A stretch of DNA of 20,860 nt from JBBDIX01 sp040880235 (GCA_040880235.1 JBBDIX010000056.1:1-20860), one strand, 5' to 3'; positions 7,297-18,781 are shown, counted from the stretch's first letter. Program-made: numbers and translations. Notes: generated by a model not told the origin, from the letters alone.

Positions 7297-7722
7297 TCAG
7301 CGGCGTTCGTCGCCGTCCATGACGCCGTGCCCGCTGGGGACGAACGCGCAGGTGTCGTCCGGGTCGCGCCAGATGGTCTCGTTGGGCGCCGGGATCCAGA
7401 TCTCGAGCCGCTCGGACAGCTCGCCGCCGGTGTTGTGGAACCAGTGGTAGTCGCCGCGCGGGACGAAGTAGACGTCGCCGGGGCCGACCTCCGCGGTGGA
7501 GTCGTCCGTGTAGGCGATGCCCGACCCGCGGATGACCATGAAGACGTGGTCAGCCTCGGGGTGCATGTGGGGAGAACCGATGACGCCTGCGTCGTTGTAG
7601 ACCACGTCGGCCTGGATGGCGCGGGTACCGAGCATCTCCTCGGTGATGATGTCCACGCGACGGCGGCCGTCGCGCTCCGAGATCTTGCGGGTGCGCTCGT
7701 CGGCGCGGATGACCTTCATCAT
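7297..7722 (-). CDS. single-domain cupin protein
   Basis: A 141-residue protein with both cupin motifs. Motif 1 is 'GSPHMHPEADHVFMVIRG', with metal-ligand His, His and Glu/Asp positions. Motif 2 is 'GDVYFVPRGDYHWFHN', with the PxG turn and ligand His. This indicates one beta-barrel domain that probably binds a divalent metal. Substrate is unknown; such proteins range from dioxygenases and isomerases to sugar or small-molecule binding proteins. Tandem ATGs lie at 7722 and 7719, with a GGGAGGGG site eight bases before the first. A longer frame from 7806 has no motif support. It is a single-gene unit divergent from aroQ. Its position next to the liv importer may be chance. Confidence 0.85.
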   Translation of the reverse strand: MMKVIRADERTRKISERDGRRRVDIITEEMLGTRAIQADVVYNDAGVIGSPHMHPEADHVFMVIRGSGIAYTDDSTAEVGPGDVYFVPRGDYHWFHNTGGELSERLEIWIPAPNETIWRDPDDTCAFVPSGHGVMDGDERR

Positions 7723-7862
7723 CGGTGGTTCCCCTCCCAGAGAGTCGTGTGCGCACTCTACATCGCACGTGTGCCAATCCGTGGTTCGCACTGCCCTCCC
7801 GGTCATCGTTGAGTCGCGCGTCTACCCTCCCGGGGTCCCACCACGTGCCGTCGGAGGTGCCC

Positions 7863-8309
7863 ATGAGGATCCTGCTCCTGCACGGCCCGAACCTGTCGCA
7901 GCTCGGCAGCCGGGACCCCGCCGTGTACGGCACCGCCACCCTGGACGACGTGATCGCGGCCACGACCCGGGAGGCACAGCGCCACGGTGCCACGGTCGAC
8001 CACCTGCAGACCGAGCACGAGGGTGCAATGATCGAGCGCATCCACGCGGCGCGATCCGACGGAACCGACGCGGTGATCATCAACCTGGGGGCATGGACGC
8101 ACTACGCCCACGCACTGCGCGACGCCCTCGAACTCGTCGAGGCGCCGAAGGTCGAGGTGCACCTGTCCAACATCCACGCCCGTGAGGAGTTCCGCCACCG
8201 TTCGGTCGTCGCCCCGGCCTGCGACGGTTCGATCGTCGGGCTCGGGATCGACGGCTACCCGCTGGCCGTGCAGGCCGTGGTGGGGCTGTCGCGCCGCGCA
8301 CGGGGCTGA
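7863..8309 (+). CDS. aroQ: 3-dehydroquinate dehydratase, type II
   Basis: This 148-residue protein converts 3-dehydroquinate to 3-dehydroshikimate in the shikimate pathway, as a cytosolic dodecamer in this family. Visible are 'HGPNLSQLGSRDP' with the lid Arg (R17), the catalytic Tyr in 'VYG' (Y22), the substrate-binding segment 'NLGAWTHYAHALRDAL' (74-89), and catalytic His (H100) in 'VEVHLSNIHAREEFRH'. Length matches the family. The usual 'NPGA/NPAA' is 'NLGA' here, a Pro-to-Leu change with all catalytic residues kept. ATG 7863 follows a GGAGG site and begins at the conserved 'MRILLLHGPN'. It is first in an aroQ-pepQ-efp-nusB series. A weak TACCCT -10-like element lies at 7823-7828, without a convincing -35. 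Confidence 0.95.
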   Translation: MRILLLHGPNLSQLGSRDPAVYGTATLDDVIAATTREAQRHGATVDHLQTEHEGAMIERIHAARSDGTDAVIINLGAWTHYAHALRDALELVEAPKVEVHLSNIHAREEFRHRSVVAPACDGSIVGLGIDGYPLAVQAVVGLSRRARG

Positions 8310-8317
8310 GCGTCGAG

Positions 8318-9412
8318 GTGACCGCGACACCCGACGTCGAGCAGGGCCCGGACCACGCCGCACGACGCAACCGGGTCCGCGCGAGGTTCGCCGACGGGGA
8401 GTTCGCGGGCCTGCTCGTCACCCGTCCGGTCAACGTCCGCTACCTGTCGGGCTTCACCGGGTCGAACGGGCTGCTGCTCGTCGGGCGCGACGGGGACGTG
8501 CTGCTCACCGACCCTCGCTATGCCGGACGTGCCCCCCGCGAGGTTGGCGACCTGCGAGTGGAGGTGGAACGTGACGCACTGGTCACCGCCGTCGGAGACC
8601 TGCCGCAGGGTGCACTGGCTCTGGAGGCCGACGACGTGTCGTGGGCGATGGCACGGAGGTTGCGCAGCTCCCTGACCCGTCCGGTGGTGGCGTCGACCGG
8701 AGTGGTGGAGACCCTGCGCGAGCGCAAGGATCGCGTCGAGGTGGACCGGATCGCCAGGGCGTGTGCGCTGACGACCGAGGCGCTCACGTGGCTGGTCGAC
8801 GTGCACGGGTTGGCAGGGCACACCGAACGGGCGCTGGCGGTGGCGCTGGAACGCCGCTTCGTCGACCTCGGGGCCGACGGCGTGGCGTTTCCGTCGATCG
8901 TCGCGTCAGGGCCCAACGGCGCCGTGCCCCACCACGATCCGGGGTCCCGGGTGGTCCAGCAGGGAGACCTCGTGACGCTGGACTGCGGTGCACTGGTCGA
9001 CGGCTATCACGCCGACTGCACCCGCACGTTCGCCGTGGGGGAGCCCGACCCGGTGCTCGTCGAGGTGTACGAGGTGGTGGCCCGCGCGCAGGCCGCCGGA
9101 CGCGCGGCGCTGCGCGCCGGGGTGTGTGCCGGTGACGTCGATCGTGCCGCGCGACAGGTCGCGCGCGAGGCCGGACACCTCGAGCACTACACGCATCCGA
9201 CGGGACACGGGGTGGGCCTCGAGATCCACGAGGCCCCGGCGGTCGCTCCCGGGTCGACTGCTACGATCGACGTCGGTGCCGTCCTGACCGTCGAACCGGG
9301 CATCTACCTCCCCGGGATCGGCGGGGTGCGCATCGAGGACACCCTGGTCGTCGACGCGCACGGAGCGGGCCGGGTGCTCACCGATCTTCCCCACGAACTG
9401 CGCGTCGTGTGA
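8318..9412 (+). CDS. pepQ: M24B family Xaa-Pro peptidase
   Basis: A 364-residue cytosolic metallopeptidase releasing N-terminal residues next to proline. Residues 1-135 form a creatinase-like N-terminal domain ('YLSGFTGSNGLLLV'). The C-terminal pita-bread domain carries all five metal ligands: D222 ('TLDCGA'), D233 ('YHADCTRTF'), H297 ('HPTGHGVGL'), E326 ('TVEPGIY') and E340 ('RIEDT'). It may be dipeptidase-like (PepQ) or aminopeptidase-like (PepP); the sequence alone does not separate these. It starts at GTG eight bases after aroQ with a poor ribosome-binding site, so translation may be coupled to aroQ. Its place directly before efp is a widely conserved neighbourhood. Confidence 0.92.
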   Translation: MTATPDVEQGPDHAARRNRVRARFADGEFAGLLVTRPVNVRYLSGFTGSNGLLLVGRDGDVLLTDPRYAGRAPREVGDLRVEVERDALVTAVGDLPQGALALEADDVSWAMARRLRSSLTRPVVASTGVVETLRERKDRVEVDRIARACALTTEALTWLVDVHGLAGHTERALAVALERRFVDLGADGVAFPSIVASGPNGAVPHHDPGSRVVQQGDLVTLDCGALVDGYHADCTRTFAVGEPDPVLVEVYEVVARAQAAGRAALRAGVCAGDVDRAARQVAREAGHLEHYTHPTGHGVGLEIHEAPAVAPGSTATIDVGAVLTVEPGIYLPGIGGVRIEDTLVVDAHGAGRVLTDLPHELRVV

Positions 9413-9437
9413 CGCGCCACCGACACGGAGCCTCCAC

Positions 9438-9995
9438 GTGGTCTCGACGAACAGCCTCAAGAACGGCATGACGCTCCTCATCGACGGAAAGCTGCAGCAG
9501 ATCGTCGACTGGAACCACCACAAGCCGGGCAAGGGCGGTGCGGTCGTGCGCACCAGGCTCAAGGAGGTCGAGTCCGGCAAGGTCGTGGAGAAGACCTTTC
9601 GTGCCGGTGAGGACGTGGAACAGGCGATCGTGGAGCGAACCACGGTGCAGTTCCTGTACCGCGAGGGCGACGCCTACGTGCTGATGGACTCCACCACCTT
9701 CGAGCAGCGCGAGGCACCCGCGGTCGCGATCGGCGAGGCGGCGGACTTCCTGGTCGAGGGCGACGATCTGCAGATCGAGGTGTACGACGGACGCATCGTC
9801 GGCGTCGAACTGCCGGCGTCCAAGGTTCTGGCGATCGCGGAGACCGACCCCGGGTTCGCGGGAAACACCGCCACGTCGGCGACGAAGCCCGCGACGCTCG
9901 AGACCGGCCGGGTCGTCCACGTGCCGCTGTTCATCGAGCCGGGGGAGAAGATCAAGGTCGACACGCGCACGGGTGACTACATCTCCCGTGCCTGA
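9438..9995 (+). CDS. efp: translation elongation factor P
   Basis: A 185-residue EF-P, which binds ribosomes stalled at polyproline stretches and promotes peptide bond formation. It shows the KOW-like N-terminal domain with 'HHKPGKGGAVVRTRL'. K32 stands at the position of the modified Lys in other bacteria. Two OB-fold domains follow, with the C-terminal signature 'FIEPGEKIKVDTRTGDYISRA'. GTG 9438 has a GGAG site seven bases upstream. Length is typical (about 185-188). No EF-P modification enzyme is seen in the window. Confidence 0.97.
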   Translation: MVSTNSLKNGMTLLIDGKLQQIVDWNHHKPGKGGAVVRTRLKEVESGKVVEKTFRAGEDVEQAIVERTTVQFLYREGDAYVLMDSTTFEQREAPAVAIGEAADFLVEGDDLQIEVYDGRIVGVELPASKVLAIAETDPGFAGNTATSATKPATLETGRVVHVPLFIEPGEKIKVDTRTGDYISRA

Positions 9996-10569
9996 CGCCG
10001 AGCGCCCCGTCCGGCGCGACACGATTCGTCGTACGGACACCTCGAATCCGCACCGATCGCGGTCCCGAGCCCTGCGTCTGCTGTTCCAGGCGGATCTCCG
10101 GGGTGTCGATGCCCGCGAGCTGCTCGAGGAGGCCGCGGCGGACCGCTCGGTGACCGGGTTGCTCGACGAGGTCGATGGCGAACGGGAGGACGACGGGGAG
10201 CTGGAGACGGCGCGACGCCTGCGGTCGGTGGGCCCGATCGACGGGTTCACGCGCACGCTCGTGATCGGTGTGGTGAACCATCGATCGGACCTCGACGCCC
10301 GGATCACCCGGTTCTCGCGCAGTTGGCAGGTTGCGCGGATGCCGGTGGTCGACCGCACCGTGCTGCGCCTGGCGACCTTCGAACTGCTCCAGCAGGACAC
10401 GCCAGCCGCCGTGGTGATCGACGAGGCCGTGGAGTTCGCGAAGGACCTGTCGACGGGAGACTCCGGGCGGTTCGTCAACGGGGTGCTGGAGGCCATACGC
10501 AGGGACCTCGAGGCGTCCGATCTCGAGGCGTCTGGTATGGTGCCCGACGACGACACACCAACCCTTTAA
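9973..10569 (+). CDS. nusB: transcription antitermination factor NusB
   Basis: A 198-residue NusB, an all-helical RNA-binding protein that acts with NusE (S10) at boxA in rRNA antitermination. The N-terminal helix 'SRSRALRLLFQADL' (about 29-42) and the C-terminal family block 'MPVVDRTVLRLATFELL', 'VVIDEAVEFAKDLSTGDSGRFVNGVL' identify it. It is longer than typical NusB (about 140-160): there is an acidic insert near residues 65-75 and an acidic tail. GTG 9973 overlaps efp by 23 nt; a second GTG at 9988 (overlap 8 nt) is equally possible because neither has a clear ribosome-binding site. The tail contains a 15-bp near-repeat encoding EASDLEAS. The pyr control region begins five bases after its stop. 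Confidence 0.95.
   Translation: MTTSPVPDAERPVRRDTIRRTDTSNPHRSRSRALRLLFQADLRGVDARELLEEAAADRSVTGLLDEVDGEREDDGELETARRLRSVGPIDGFTRTLVIGVVNHRSDLDARITRFSRSWQVARMPVVDRTVLRLATFELLQQDTPAAVVIDEAVEFAKDLSTGDSGRFVNGVLEAIRRDLEASDLEASGMVPDDDTPTL
10533..10541 (+). promoter_or_regulatory. possible extended -10 promoter for the pyr operon inside the nusB 3' end
   Basis: TGGTATGGT reads as an extended -10 (TG-n-TATGGT, hexamer 10536-10541) and predicts a start near 10548, about 27 bases before the PyrR-binding hairpin. The -35 region is poor. The alternative is read-through from the efp-nusB transcript. Confidence 0.35.
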
Positions 10570-10570
10570 C

Positions 10571-10600
10571 GACCGGTCCCGTGAGGCCGGAAAGGGACCC
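10571..10600 (+). promoter_or_regulatory. PyrR-binding RNA motif
   Basis: The transcript contains the conserved PyrR recognition pattern GTCCC-GTGAGGC-CGG-AAAGGGA. Lower pairing GGTC (10575-10578) with GACC (10596-10599), a 3' purine-rich bulge AAAGG, upper pairing CCG (10579-10581) with CGG (10588-10590), and hexaloop TGAGGC resemble the Bacillus pyr binding loops. UMP/UTP-bound PyrR stabilises such loops. The bulge and lower stem hold the Shine-Dalgarno sequence of the leader ORF, so control is predicted at translation initiation, as known for Mycobacterium smegmatis PyrR. I see no terminator/antiterminator pair. Confidence 0.8.
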
Positions 10601-10603
10601 TGC

Positions 10604-10675
10604 ATGACGCTGAGCCGTCGGCTCTGCCCGCCTGCGATCCGTGCACACGGATCCGATCCGCAGGTCGTGGCATGA
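10604..10675 (+). CDS. 23-residue leader peptide ORF coupled to pyrR
   Basis: ATG 10604 opens a 23-codon frame beginning MTLSRRLCPP and ending in GTG-GCA-TGA. Its stop (10673-10675) overlaps the pyrR ATG (10672) as ATGA. An AAGGGA ribosome-binding site lies six bases upstream of the start, inside the PyrR-binding motif. pyrR itself has only a weak AGG, which is caught in a downstream hairpin. The peptide sequence has no recognisable function; the act of translating it probably matters. The ORF is inferred from position and signals, not from homology. Confidence 0.6.
   Translation: MTLSRRLCPPAIRAHGSDPQVVA
10632..10664 (+). promoter_or_regulatory. hairpin occluding the pyrR translation start region
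   Basis: GATCCGTG and CACGGATC pair perfectly around CA, with outer pairs CCTGC/GCAGG and a six-base 3' bulge. The 3' arm includes the only AGG near the pyrR ATG. Ribosomes translating the leader ORF would melt it, giving coupled pyrR initiation. A smaller GAGCCG/CGGCTC hairpin lies at 10612-10624. Confidence 0.5.
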
Positions 10676-11196
10676 CCCTCATCATGGATGCCGACGAGAT
10701 CCGTCGCACGATCACGCGCCTCGCGCACGAGATCGTGGAGGCGAACCGGGGCACCGACGGGCTCGTACTGGTCGGCATCCACACCCGCGGTGCGCCGCTC
10801 GCGCGGCGCCTCGCGCGGGAGATCTCCTCGTTCGAGGGCCACGACGTCCCGTCCGGCGCGCTCGACGTCACGCTCTACCGCGACGACCTCGCGCGTCAGG
10901 CCCCCCGGCCGCTCGCCGAGACCGACGTACCCGTGGACGTGGACGGGCGCACCGTCGTGCTCGTCGACGACGTGCTCTACACCGGCCGCACCATCCGTGC
11001 TGCGCTCGACGCGCTGGCCGAACTCGGGCGACCCGCCCGGATCCGCCTGGTGGCGCTGGTGGACCGCGGTCACCGCGAGCTGCCGATCCGGGCTGACCAC
11101 GTCGGCAAGAACCTGCCGACCGCGTATGACGACCGCATCCGGGTGCTGCTCGACGAGACAGACGGACGCGACGCCGTCGTGGATGGTGACGGCTGA
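10672..11196 (+). CDS. pyrR: pyrimidine operon RNA-binding regulator / uracil phosphoribosyltransferase
   Basis: A 174-residue type I phosphoribosyltransferase-fold protein. The PRPP loop 'VVLVDDVLYTGRTIRAAL' lies near residues 98-115, and 'GIHTRGAPLARRLA' and 'VALVDRGHRELPIRADHVGKNLPT' are PyrR-specific blocks. The protein senses uridine nucleotides and binds the pyr leader RNA; many homologues also have weak uracil phosphoribosyltransferase activity. It is the first enzyme-sized gene of the operon, directly after its own RNA target. Its ATG overlaps the leader ORF stop (ATGA), and its stop overlaps pyrB (TGATG). Length is typical (about 175-190). Confidence 0.96.
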   Translation: MTLIMDADEIRRTITRLAHEIVEANRGTDGLVLVGIHTRGAPLARRLAREISSFEGHDVPSGALDVTLYRDDLARQAPRPLAETDVPVDVDGRTVVLVDDVLYTGRTIRAALDALAELGRPARIRLVALVDRGHRELPIRADHVGKNLPTAYDDRIRVLLDETDGRDAVVDGDG

Positions 11197-12116
11197 TGCG
11201 CCACCTGATGTCGATCGACGACCTGACCACGGCCGACGTCGTGCGCATCCTCGACACCGCCGAGCAGATGCTGCCCATCGCGCGCCGGGAACGAAACACC
11301 GTGCCCACCCTGCGCGGACGAGTCATCTGCAACCTGTTCCTCGAGGACTCCACGCGCACGAGGCTGAGCTTCGACCTGGCGGCGAAACGGCTGTCGGGTG
11401 AGGTCATCAACTTCTCCGCCAGTGGCTCGTCGGTCTCCAAGGGCGAGTCGTTCAAGGACACGGCGCTGACGCTGGACGCGATGGGGGTCGACTGCGTGGT
11501 CGTGCGCTCCGGGTCCGCGGGGGCGCCCGCGCAGCTGGCCGGATGGCTCGACGTGCCGATCCTCAACGCGGGGGACGGTGCCCACCAGCACCCCACTCAG
11601 GCGCTGCTCGACGTGTTCACCATGCGACGTCACCTGGGCGACCTCGCGGGACGGCGGGTCGCCATCGTGGGTGACGTGCTGCACTCGCGCGTGGCGCGCA
11701 GTGAGGTCGCCGCGCTGCGGCTGCTCGGCGCCGAGGTGGTGCTCGTCGCCCCCCCGACGCTGCTGCCTCCGGCCGTGGAGGCCTGGGACGTCGAGGTGAC
11801 CGGGCACCTCGACGAGGTCGTCGGTGCCGTCGACGCGATCTACCTGCTGCGCGTGCAGCGGGAACGGATGCAGAGCGGGTTCTTCCCGTCGTCGCGGGAG
11901 TACGCGCGGCTGTGGGGGATGGACGCTCGACGCCAGGAGATGATGCGCCCCGGTGCGATCGTGCTGCATCCCGGCCCGATGAACCGCGGGGTGGAGGTGA
12001 CCGGGGAGGTCGCCGACGGGCCTCGCAGTGTGGTGACCGAACAGGTCACCAACGGCATCGCGGTGCGCATGGCGTGCCTGTACCTGCTGCTGTCGCGCGT
12101 GGAGGAGGGAGCATGA
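11196..12116 (+). CDS. pyrB: aspartate carbamoyltransferase catalytic subunit
   Basis: This 306-residue enzyme condenses carbamoyl phosphate with aspartate. The carbamoyl phosphate site 'STRTR' is at 52-56 in 'FLEDSTRTRLSFDLAAKRL'. 'SGSSVSKGESFKDT' (the 80s loop), 'HQHPTQALLD' (from H130), 'IVGDVLHSRVARS', 'LLRVQRERM' (aspartate-side loop) and 'LHPGPMNRG' are all intact. There is no pyrI regulatory subunit in the window, so allosteric control as in enteric bacteria is unlikely. Length is typical. ATG 11196 shares one base with the pyrR stop. Confidence 0.97.
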   Translation: MRHLMSIDDLTTADVVRILDTAEQMLPIARRERNTVPTLRGRVICNLFLEDSTRTRLSFDLAAKRLSGEVINFSASGSSVSKGESFKDTALTLDAMGVDCVVVRSGSAGAPAQLAGWLDVPILNAGDGAHQHPTQALLDVFTMRRHLGDLAGRRVAIVGDVLHSRVARSEVAALRLLGAEVVLVAPPTLLPPAVEAWDVEVTGHLDEVVGAVDAIYLLRVQRERMQSGFFPSSREYARLWGMDARRQEMMRPGAIVLHPGPMNRGVEVTGEVADGPRSVVTEQVTNGIAVRMACLYLLLSRVEEGA

Positions 12117-13432
12117 CCCGTCCGTTGCTGCTCCGGTCAGGCCGGGTCCTCGATCCGGTCCACGGCACCGACACGGTGGCGGACGTGCTCATCGAGGGTG
12201 AACGCATCGTCGAGGTGGCGCCGGGCATCGACCACCCCGACGCGGAGGCGATCGACTGTGAGGGCTGCTGGGTCACCCCCGGGTTCGTCGACCTGCACAC
12301 CCATCTGCGTGAACCAGGGTTCGAGGATGCCGAGGACGTGGAGACCGCGTCGCGTGCTGCGGTGGTCGGGGGCTACACGGCCGTGTGCGCCATGGCCAAC
12401 ACCGACCCCGTGTGCGACTCGGCCGCGGTCGCCGAGTTCGTGTGGAGCCGCGGAAGGCGCGTCGGGCTCGTCGACGTGTTCCCCGTCGGCGCCCTCACGA
12501 AGGGCCTGCAGGGCCAGGAACTGGCCGAGTTCGGCGAACTGCGCGACTCGGCCGCCGGGGTCGACTTCTTCTCCGACGACGGCCGTCCGGTCGCCGACAG
12601 TCTCGTCATGCGTCGGGCACTGCAGTACTCGACGGCGTTCGACGTGGTCGTGTGCAACCACGCCGAGGAACCGACGCTGACCCGCGGTAGCCAGATGCAC
12701 GAGGGTGCGGTGTCGTCGGTCCTGGGGCTGCCCGGTTGGCCCCGCGAGGCCGAGGAGATCATGATCGCGCGCGACCTGATCCTGGCCGCCGGGGCCGGCG
12801 CTCGGCTGCACGTGCCGCACGTCAGCGCCGCGGGGTCGGTCGAGCTCATCCGGGCCGCCCGGGCTCGCGGGGTGCGGGTCACCGCCGAGGTCACGCCCCA
12901 CCACCTGGTGCTGACCGACGAACGGGTGCGCAGCTTCGACCCGGTGTTCAAGGTCAACCCGCCGGTACGCACCGAGCAGGACGTCGAGGCGGTGCGTGAG
13001 GCGCTCGCCGACGGCACCATCGGGATCGTCGCCACCGACCACGCACCCCACGCCCCGGAGTCCAAGGACCGGGAGTGGGAACACGCGCCGTGCGGGATGC
13101 TGGGGCTCGAGCACGCCTTCGCGGTCGTCAACACCTTCCTCGTCCAGCCGGGGATCCTCGACCCGCTCACCGCCGTCGAGCGGCTCACCAGCGGTCCCGC
13201 CGCGGTGCGCGACGTCGGTGGCCACGGTGGTCCGGTCGTCGCCGGCGCGCACGCCAACCTGGTGGTCGTCGACCCCGGTGCGGTGGTCACCGTCGACGCG
13301 GACCGTCTGCAGAGCCGTTCACGCAACACCCCGTACGCCGGCATGGAGCTGCACGGACGCGCCGTGCACACGATGCTGCGCGGCCGCTTCACCCTGAGGG
13401 ACGCCACCGTCGTGACCGAGGTGCCTGGATGA
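12113..13432 (+). CDS. pyrC: dihydroorotase, type I
   Basis: This 439-residue amidohydrolase cyclises carbamoyl-aspartate to dihydroorotate. Metal and substrate residues are visible in 'DLHTHLREPG' (60-69), 'FSDDGRPV', 'CNHAEEP', 'HVPHVSAAGSVELIR', 'TPHHLVLTD' and 'ATDHAPH'. The pattern and length match multifunctional-type (type I) dihydroorotases rather than the shorter E. coli type. ATG 12113 has a strong GGAGGAGGGA ribosome-binding region and overlaps the pyrB stop by four bases (ATGA). A longer frame from 11912 reads through pyrB and is a shadow. Confidence 0.97.
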   Translation: MTRPLLLRSGRVLDPVHGTDTVADVLIEGERIVEVAPGIDHPDAEAIDCEGCWVTPGFVDLHTHLREPGFEDAEDVETASRAAVVGGYTAVCAMANTDPVCDSAAVAEFVWSRGRRVGLVDVFPVGALTKGLQGQELAEFGELRDSAAGVDFFSDDGRPVADSLVMRRALQYSTAFDVVVCNHAEEPTLTRGSQMHEGAVSSVLGLPGWPREAEEIMIARDLILAAGAGARLHVPHVSAAGSVELIRAARARGVRVTAEVTPHHLVLTDERVRSFDPVFKVNPPVRTEQDVEAVREALADGTIGIVATDHAPHAPESKDREWEHAPCGMLGLEHAFAVVNTFLVQPGILDPLTAVERLTSGPAAVRDVGGHGGPVVAGAHANLVVVDPGAVVTVDADRLQSRSRNTPYAGMELHGRAVHTMLRGRFTLRDATVVTEVPG

Positions 13433-14561
13433 CCGATGCCCTGTTCGTGCTCGAGGACGGAACCCATGCACGGGGAACGTCGATCGGTGCCCCCGGCACC
13501 GTCTTCGGCGAGGCCGTGTTCAACACCGGGATGACCGGCTACCAGGAGGTGCTCACCGACCCCTCCTATCGGCGTCAGATCGTGCTGATGACCGCGGCCC
13601 ACATCGGCAACTACGGCATGAACGCGGCCGACGCCGAGTCCGACGCCATCCAGGTCTCCGGGTTCGTCGTGCGGTCCGCTGCCCGCCGCCCCTCGTCGTG
13701 GCGCGCCGAGGCCAGCCTCGTCGACGCGCTGCGCGATGAGGGCATCGTCTCGATCGAGGGGATCGACACCCGCCGGATCACCCGTCACCTGCGCGACCGC
13801 GGCGCGATGCGCGCGGCCCTGTCGACCGAGGTGCTCGACGTCGACGAACTCGTCGCGCAGGTGCTCGACAGTCCCGGCATGGAGGGCCAGGAGCTGGCCT
13901 CGGAGGTGTCCACCCGCGCGGCCTACGTCGTGCCACCCGTGGGGGAGCGCACCCGGCGCATCGCACTCGTCGATCACGGCACCAAGCGCTCGATCGCTCG
14001 GTGTCTGGCCGAGCTCGGTGCCGAGGTGCACGTGCTGCCCGGGTCGAGTTCGGCCGACGACGTGCTGGGCGTCGAACCCGACGGGGTCCTGCTGTCCAAC
14101 GGCCCCGGCGACCCGTCCACCGTCGCCACCGGCATCGCCACCACCCGCGAGCTGCTCGGGCGCGTCCCGGTGTTCGGGATCTGTCTCGGGTCCCAGCTGC
14201 TCGGCCATGCGTTGGGAGCCCGCACCCACAAGCTCACGTTCGGCCACCGTGGGATCAACCAGCCGGTGCTGCGCCGCAGCGACGGACGGGTGGAGATCAC
14301 CTCCCACAACCACGGGTTCGCCGTCGACCCGACCACGCTCGGCGAGCAGCTCGACGAGCACACCTTCGACACGGCCCACGGGCGTGTGTCGGTGTCGCAC
14401 GTGAACCTCAACGACGGGGTGTGTGAGGGACTTCGGGCGCACGACGTCCCGGCGTTCAGCGTCCAGTACCACCCGGAGGCTGCACCCGGGCCGCTCGATG
14501 CGCGCCACCTGTTCGCCGACTTCTTCGACCTGATCGACGCCGGATCCGGGGGGACCAACTG

Positions 14562-14562
<1 letters not shown>
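13429..14562 (+). CDS. carA: carbamoyl phosphate synthase small (glutaminase) subunit
   Basis: A 377-residue subunit that hydrolyses glutamine and channels ammonia to CarB. The N-terminal CarA domain shows 'FGEAVFNTGMTGYQEVLTDPSY'. The class I glutamine amidotransferase domain has nucleophile C252 in 'FGICLGSQLLGHAL' and the His/Glu pair H348 and E350 in 'VQYHPEA'. The residue two after the nucleophile turn is Ser (CLGSQ) rather than the frequent His (CLGHQ); the triad is intact. ATG 13429 overlaps the pyrC stop as ATGA with a GAGGTG site upstream. Frames starting at 13075 are shadows. Confidence 0.97.
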
Positions 14563-17842
<3,280 letters not shown>

Positions 17843-17846
<4 letters not shown>

Positions 17847-18781
17847 GCGTGCGACGACGAGCCGGTGTGGCGCGCGGACGCAGTGACCCGGCGATGCCGG
17901 TACAGGCCAACTGCGAGGTGATCGCGCGGCGGCAGGACGGTCCCTACTGGCTGCTGTCGCTCGCGGCCCCGGAGATCGCCCGCCGGGCCCGGGCCGGCCA
18001 GTTCGTCAACGTCGCCGTGGAGGCTCCCGGGACCATGCTGCGCCGTCCGTTCTCCATCGCGGGGATCACGCGACAGGGCGCAGCCGCAGGCACGATCGAC
18101 ATCGTGTTCGACGCCCACGGGTCGGGGACGCGTTGGCTGACCACCGCGGGCCTGCACGACGTGATCGACGTCATCGGGCCGCTCGGCAACGGCTTCCCGC
18201 TCCCACAGCGTCGTGTGGGATGCCTGCTCGTGGGTGGCGGCTACGGCGTGGCGCCCCTGATCCCGCTCGCGAGGGACCTGACCGACCGTCAGTTGCGTGT
18301 GGACATGCTCGTCGGTGCCGCGAGCGCCGAACGCCTCCACAGTCCCGTCGAGGCGCGCAGCGCGTCGGTCAGCGCGACGTTCACCACCGAGGACGGGTCG
18401 TACGGGGTGCAGGGACGGGTCACCGACGTGCTCGCCGAGATCCTCACGGACACCGGCGCGGGCGTCGTGTACGCGTGCGGGCCCAACGCGATGTTGCGGG
18501 CCGTGTCCGACGTGTGTGCCGACGTCGGGGTGCCGGTCCAGGTGGCCGTCGAGGAACACATGGCCTGCGGCGTGGGGGTGTGCTTCACGTGTGTGATGCC
18601 GGTGCGTGGTCGGGACGGGACGTCCCGCATGCGCCGTACGTGCCTCGAGGGTCCGGTGCTCAACGGTGCACGGGTGGCATGGAACGAGACGCGATGGGCG
18701 GCACCCGTCGAGGTCGGGGAGATGGGTGATCCCGCGGAGCCGGTGGGCGACGGGCTCCTCGATGCCGGAGAGGTGACCTGA
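17843..18781 (+). CDS. pyrK: dihydroorotate dehydrogenase B electron-transfer subunit
   Basis: A 312-residue FAD and [2Fe-2S] protein that passes electrons from the PyrD flavin to NAD. The FAD-binding block 'LRRPFSIAG' is at 66-74, the NAD-binding loop 'LVGGGYGVAPL' at 129-139, and four iron-sulfur cysteines at C242, C247, C250 and C267 ('CGVGVCFTC', later 'RTCLEG'). It is somewhat longer than Bacillus PyrK (about 255) because of a 20-residue Arg-rich N-terminus and a C-terminal tail after residue 280. ATG 17843 overlaps carB (ATGA); a later ATG at residue 18 is possible. Pairing with pyrD implies an NAD-dependent, quinone-independent enzyme. Confidence 0.95.

Noticed and set aside
10571..10671. 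Bacillus-type transcription attenuator (antiterminator plus rho-independent terminator) before pyrR
   Set aside because: The PyrR loop is present but no GC-rich stem followed by a U-tract is found before the pyrR start. The layout fits translational control instead.
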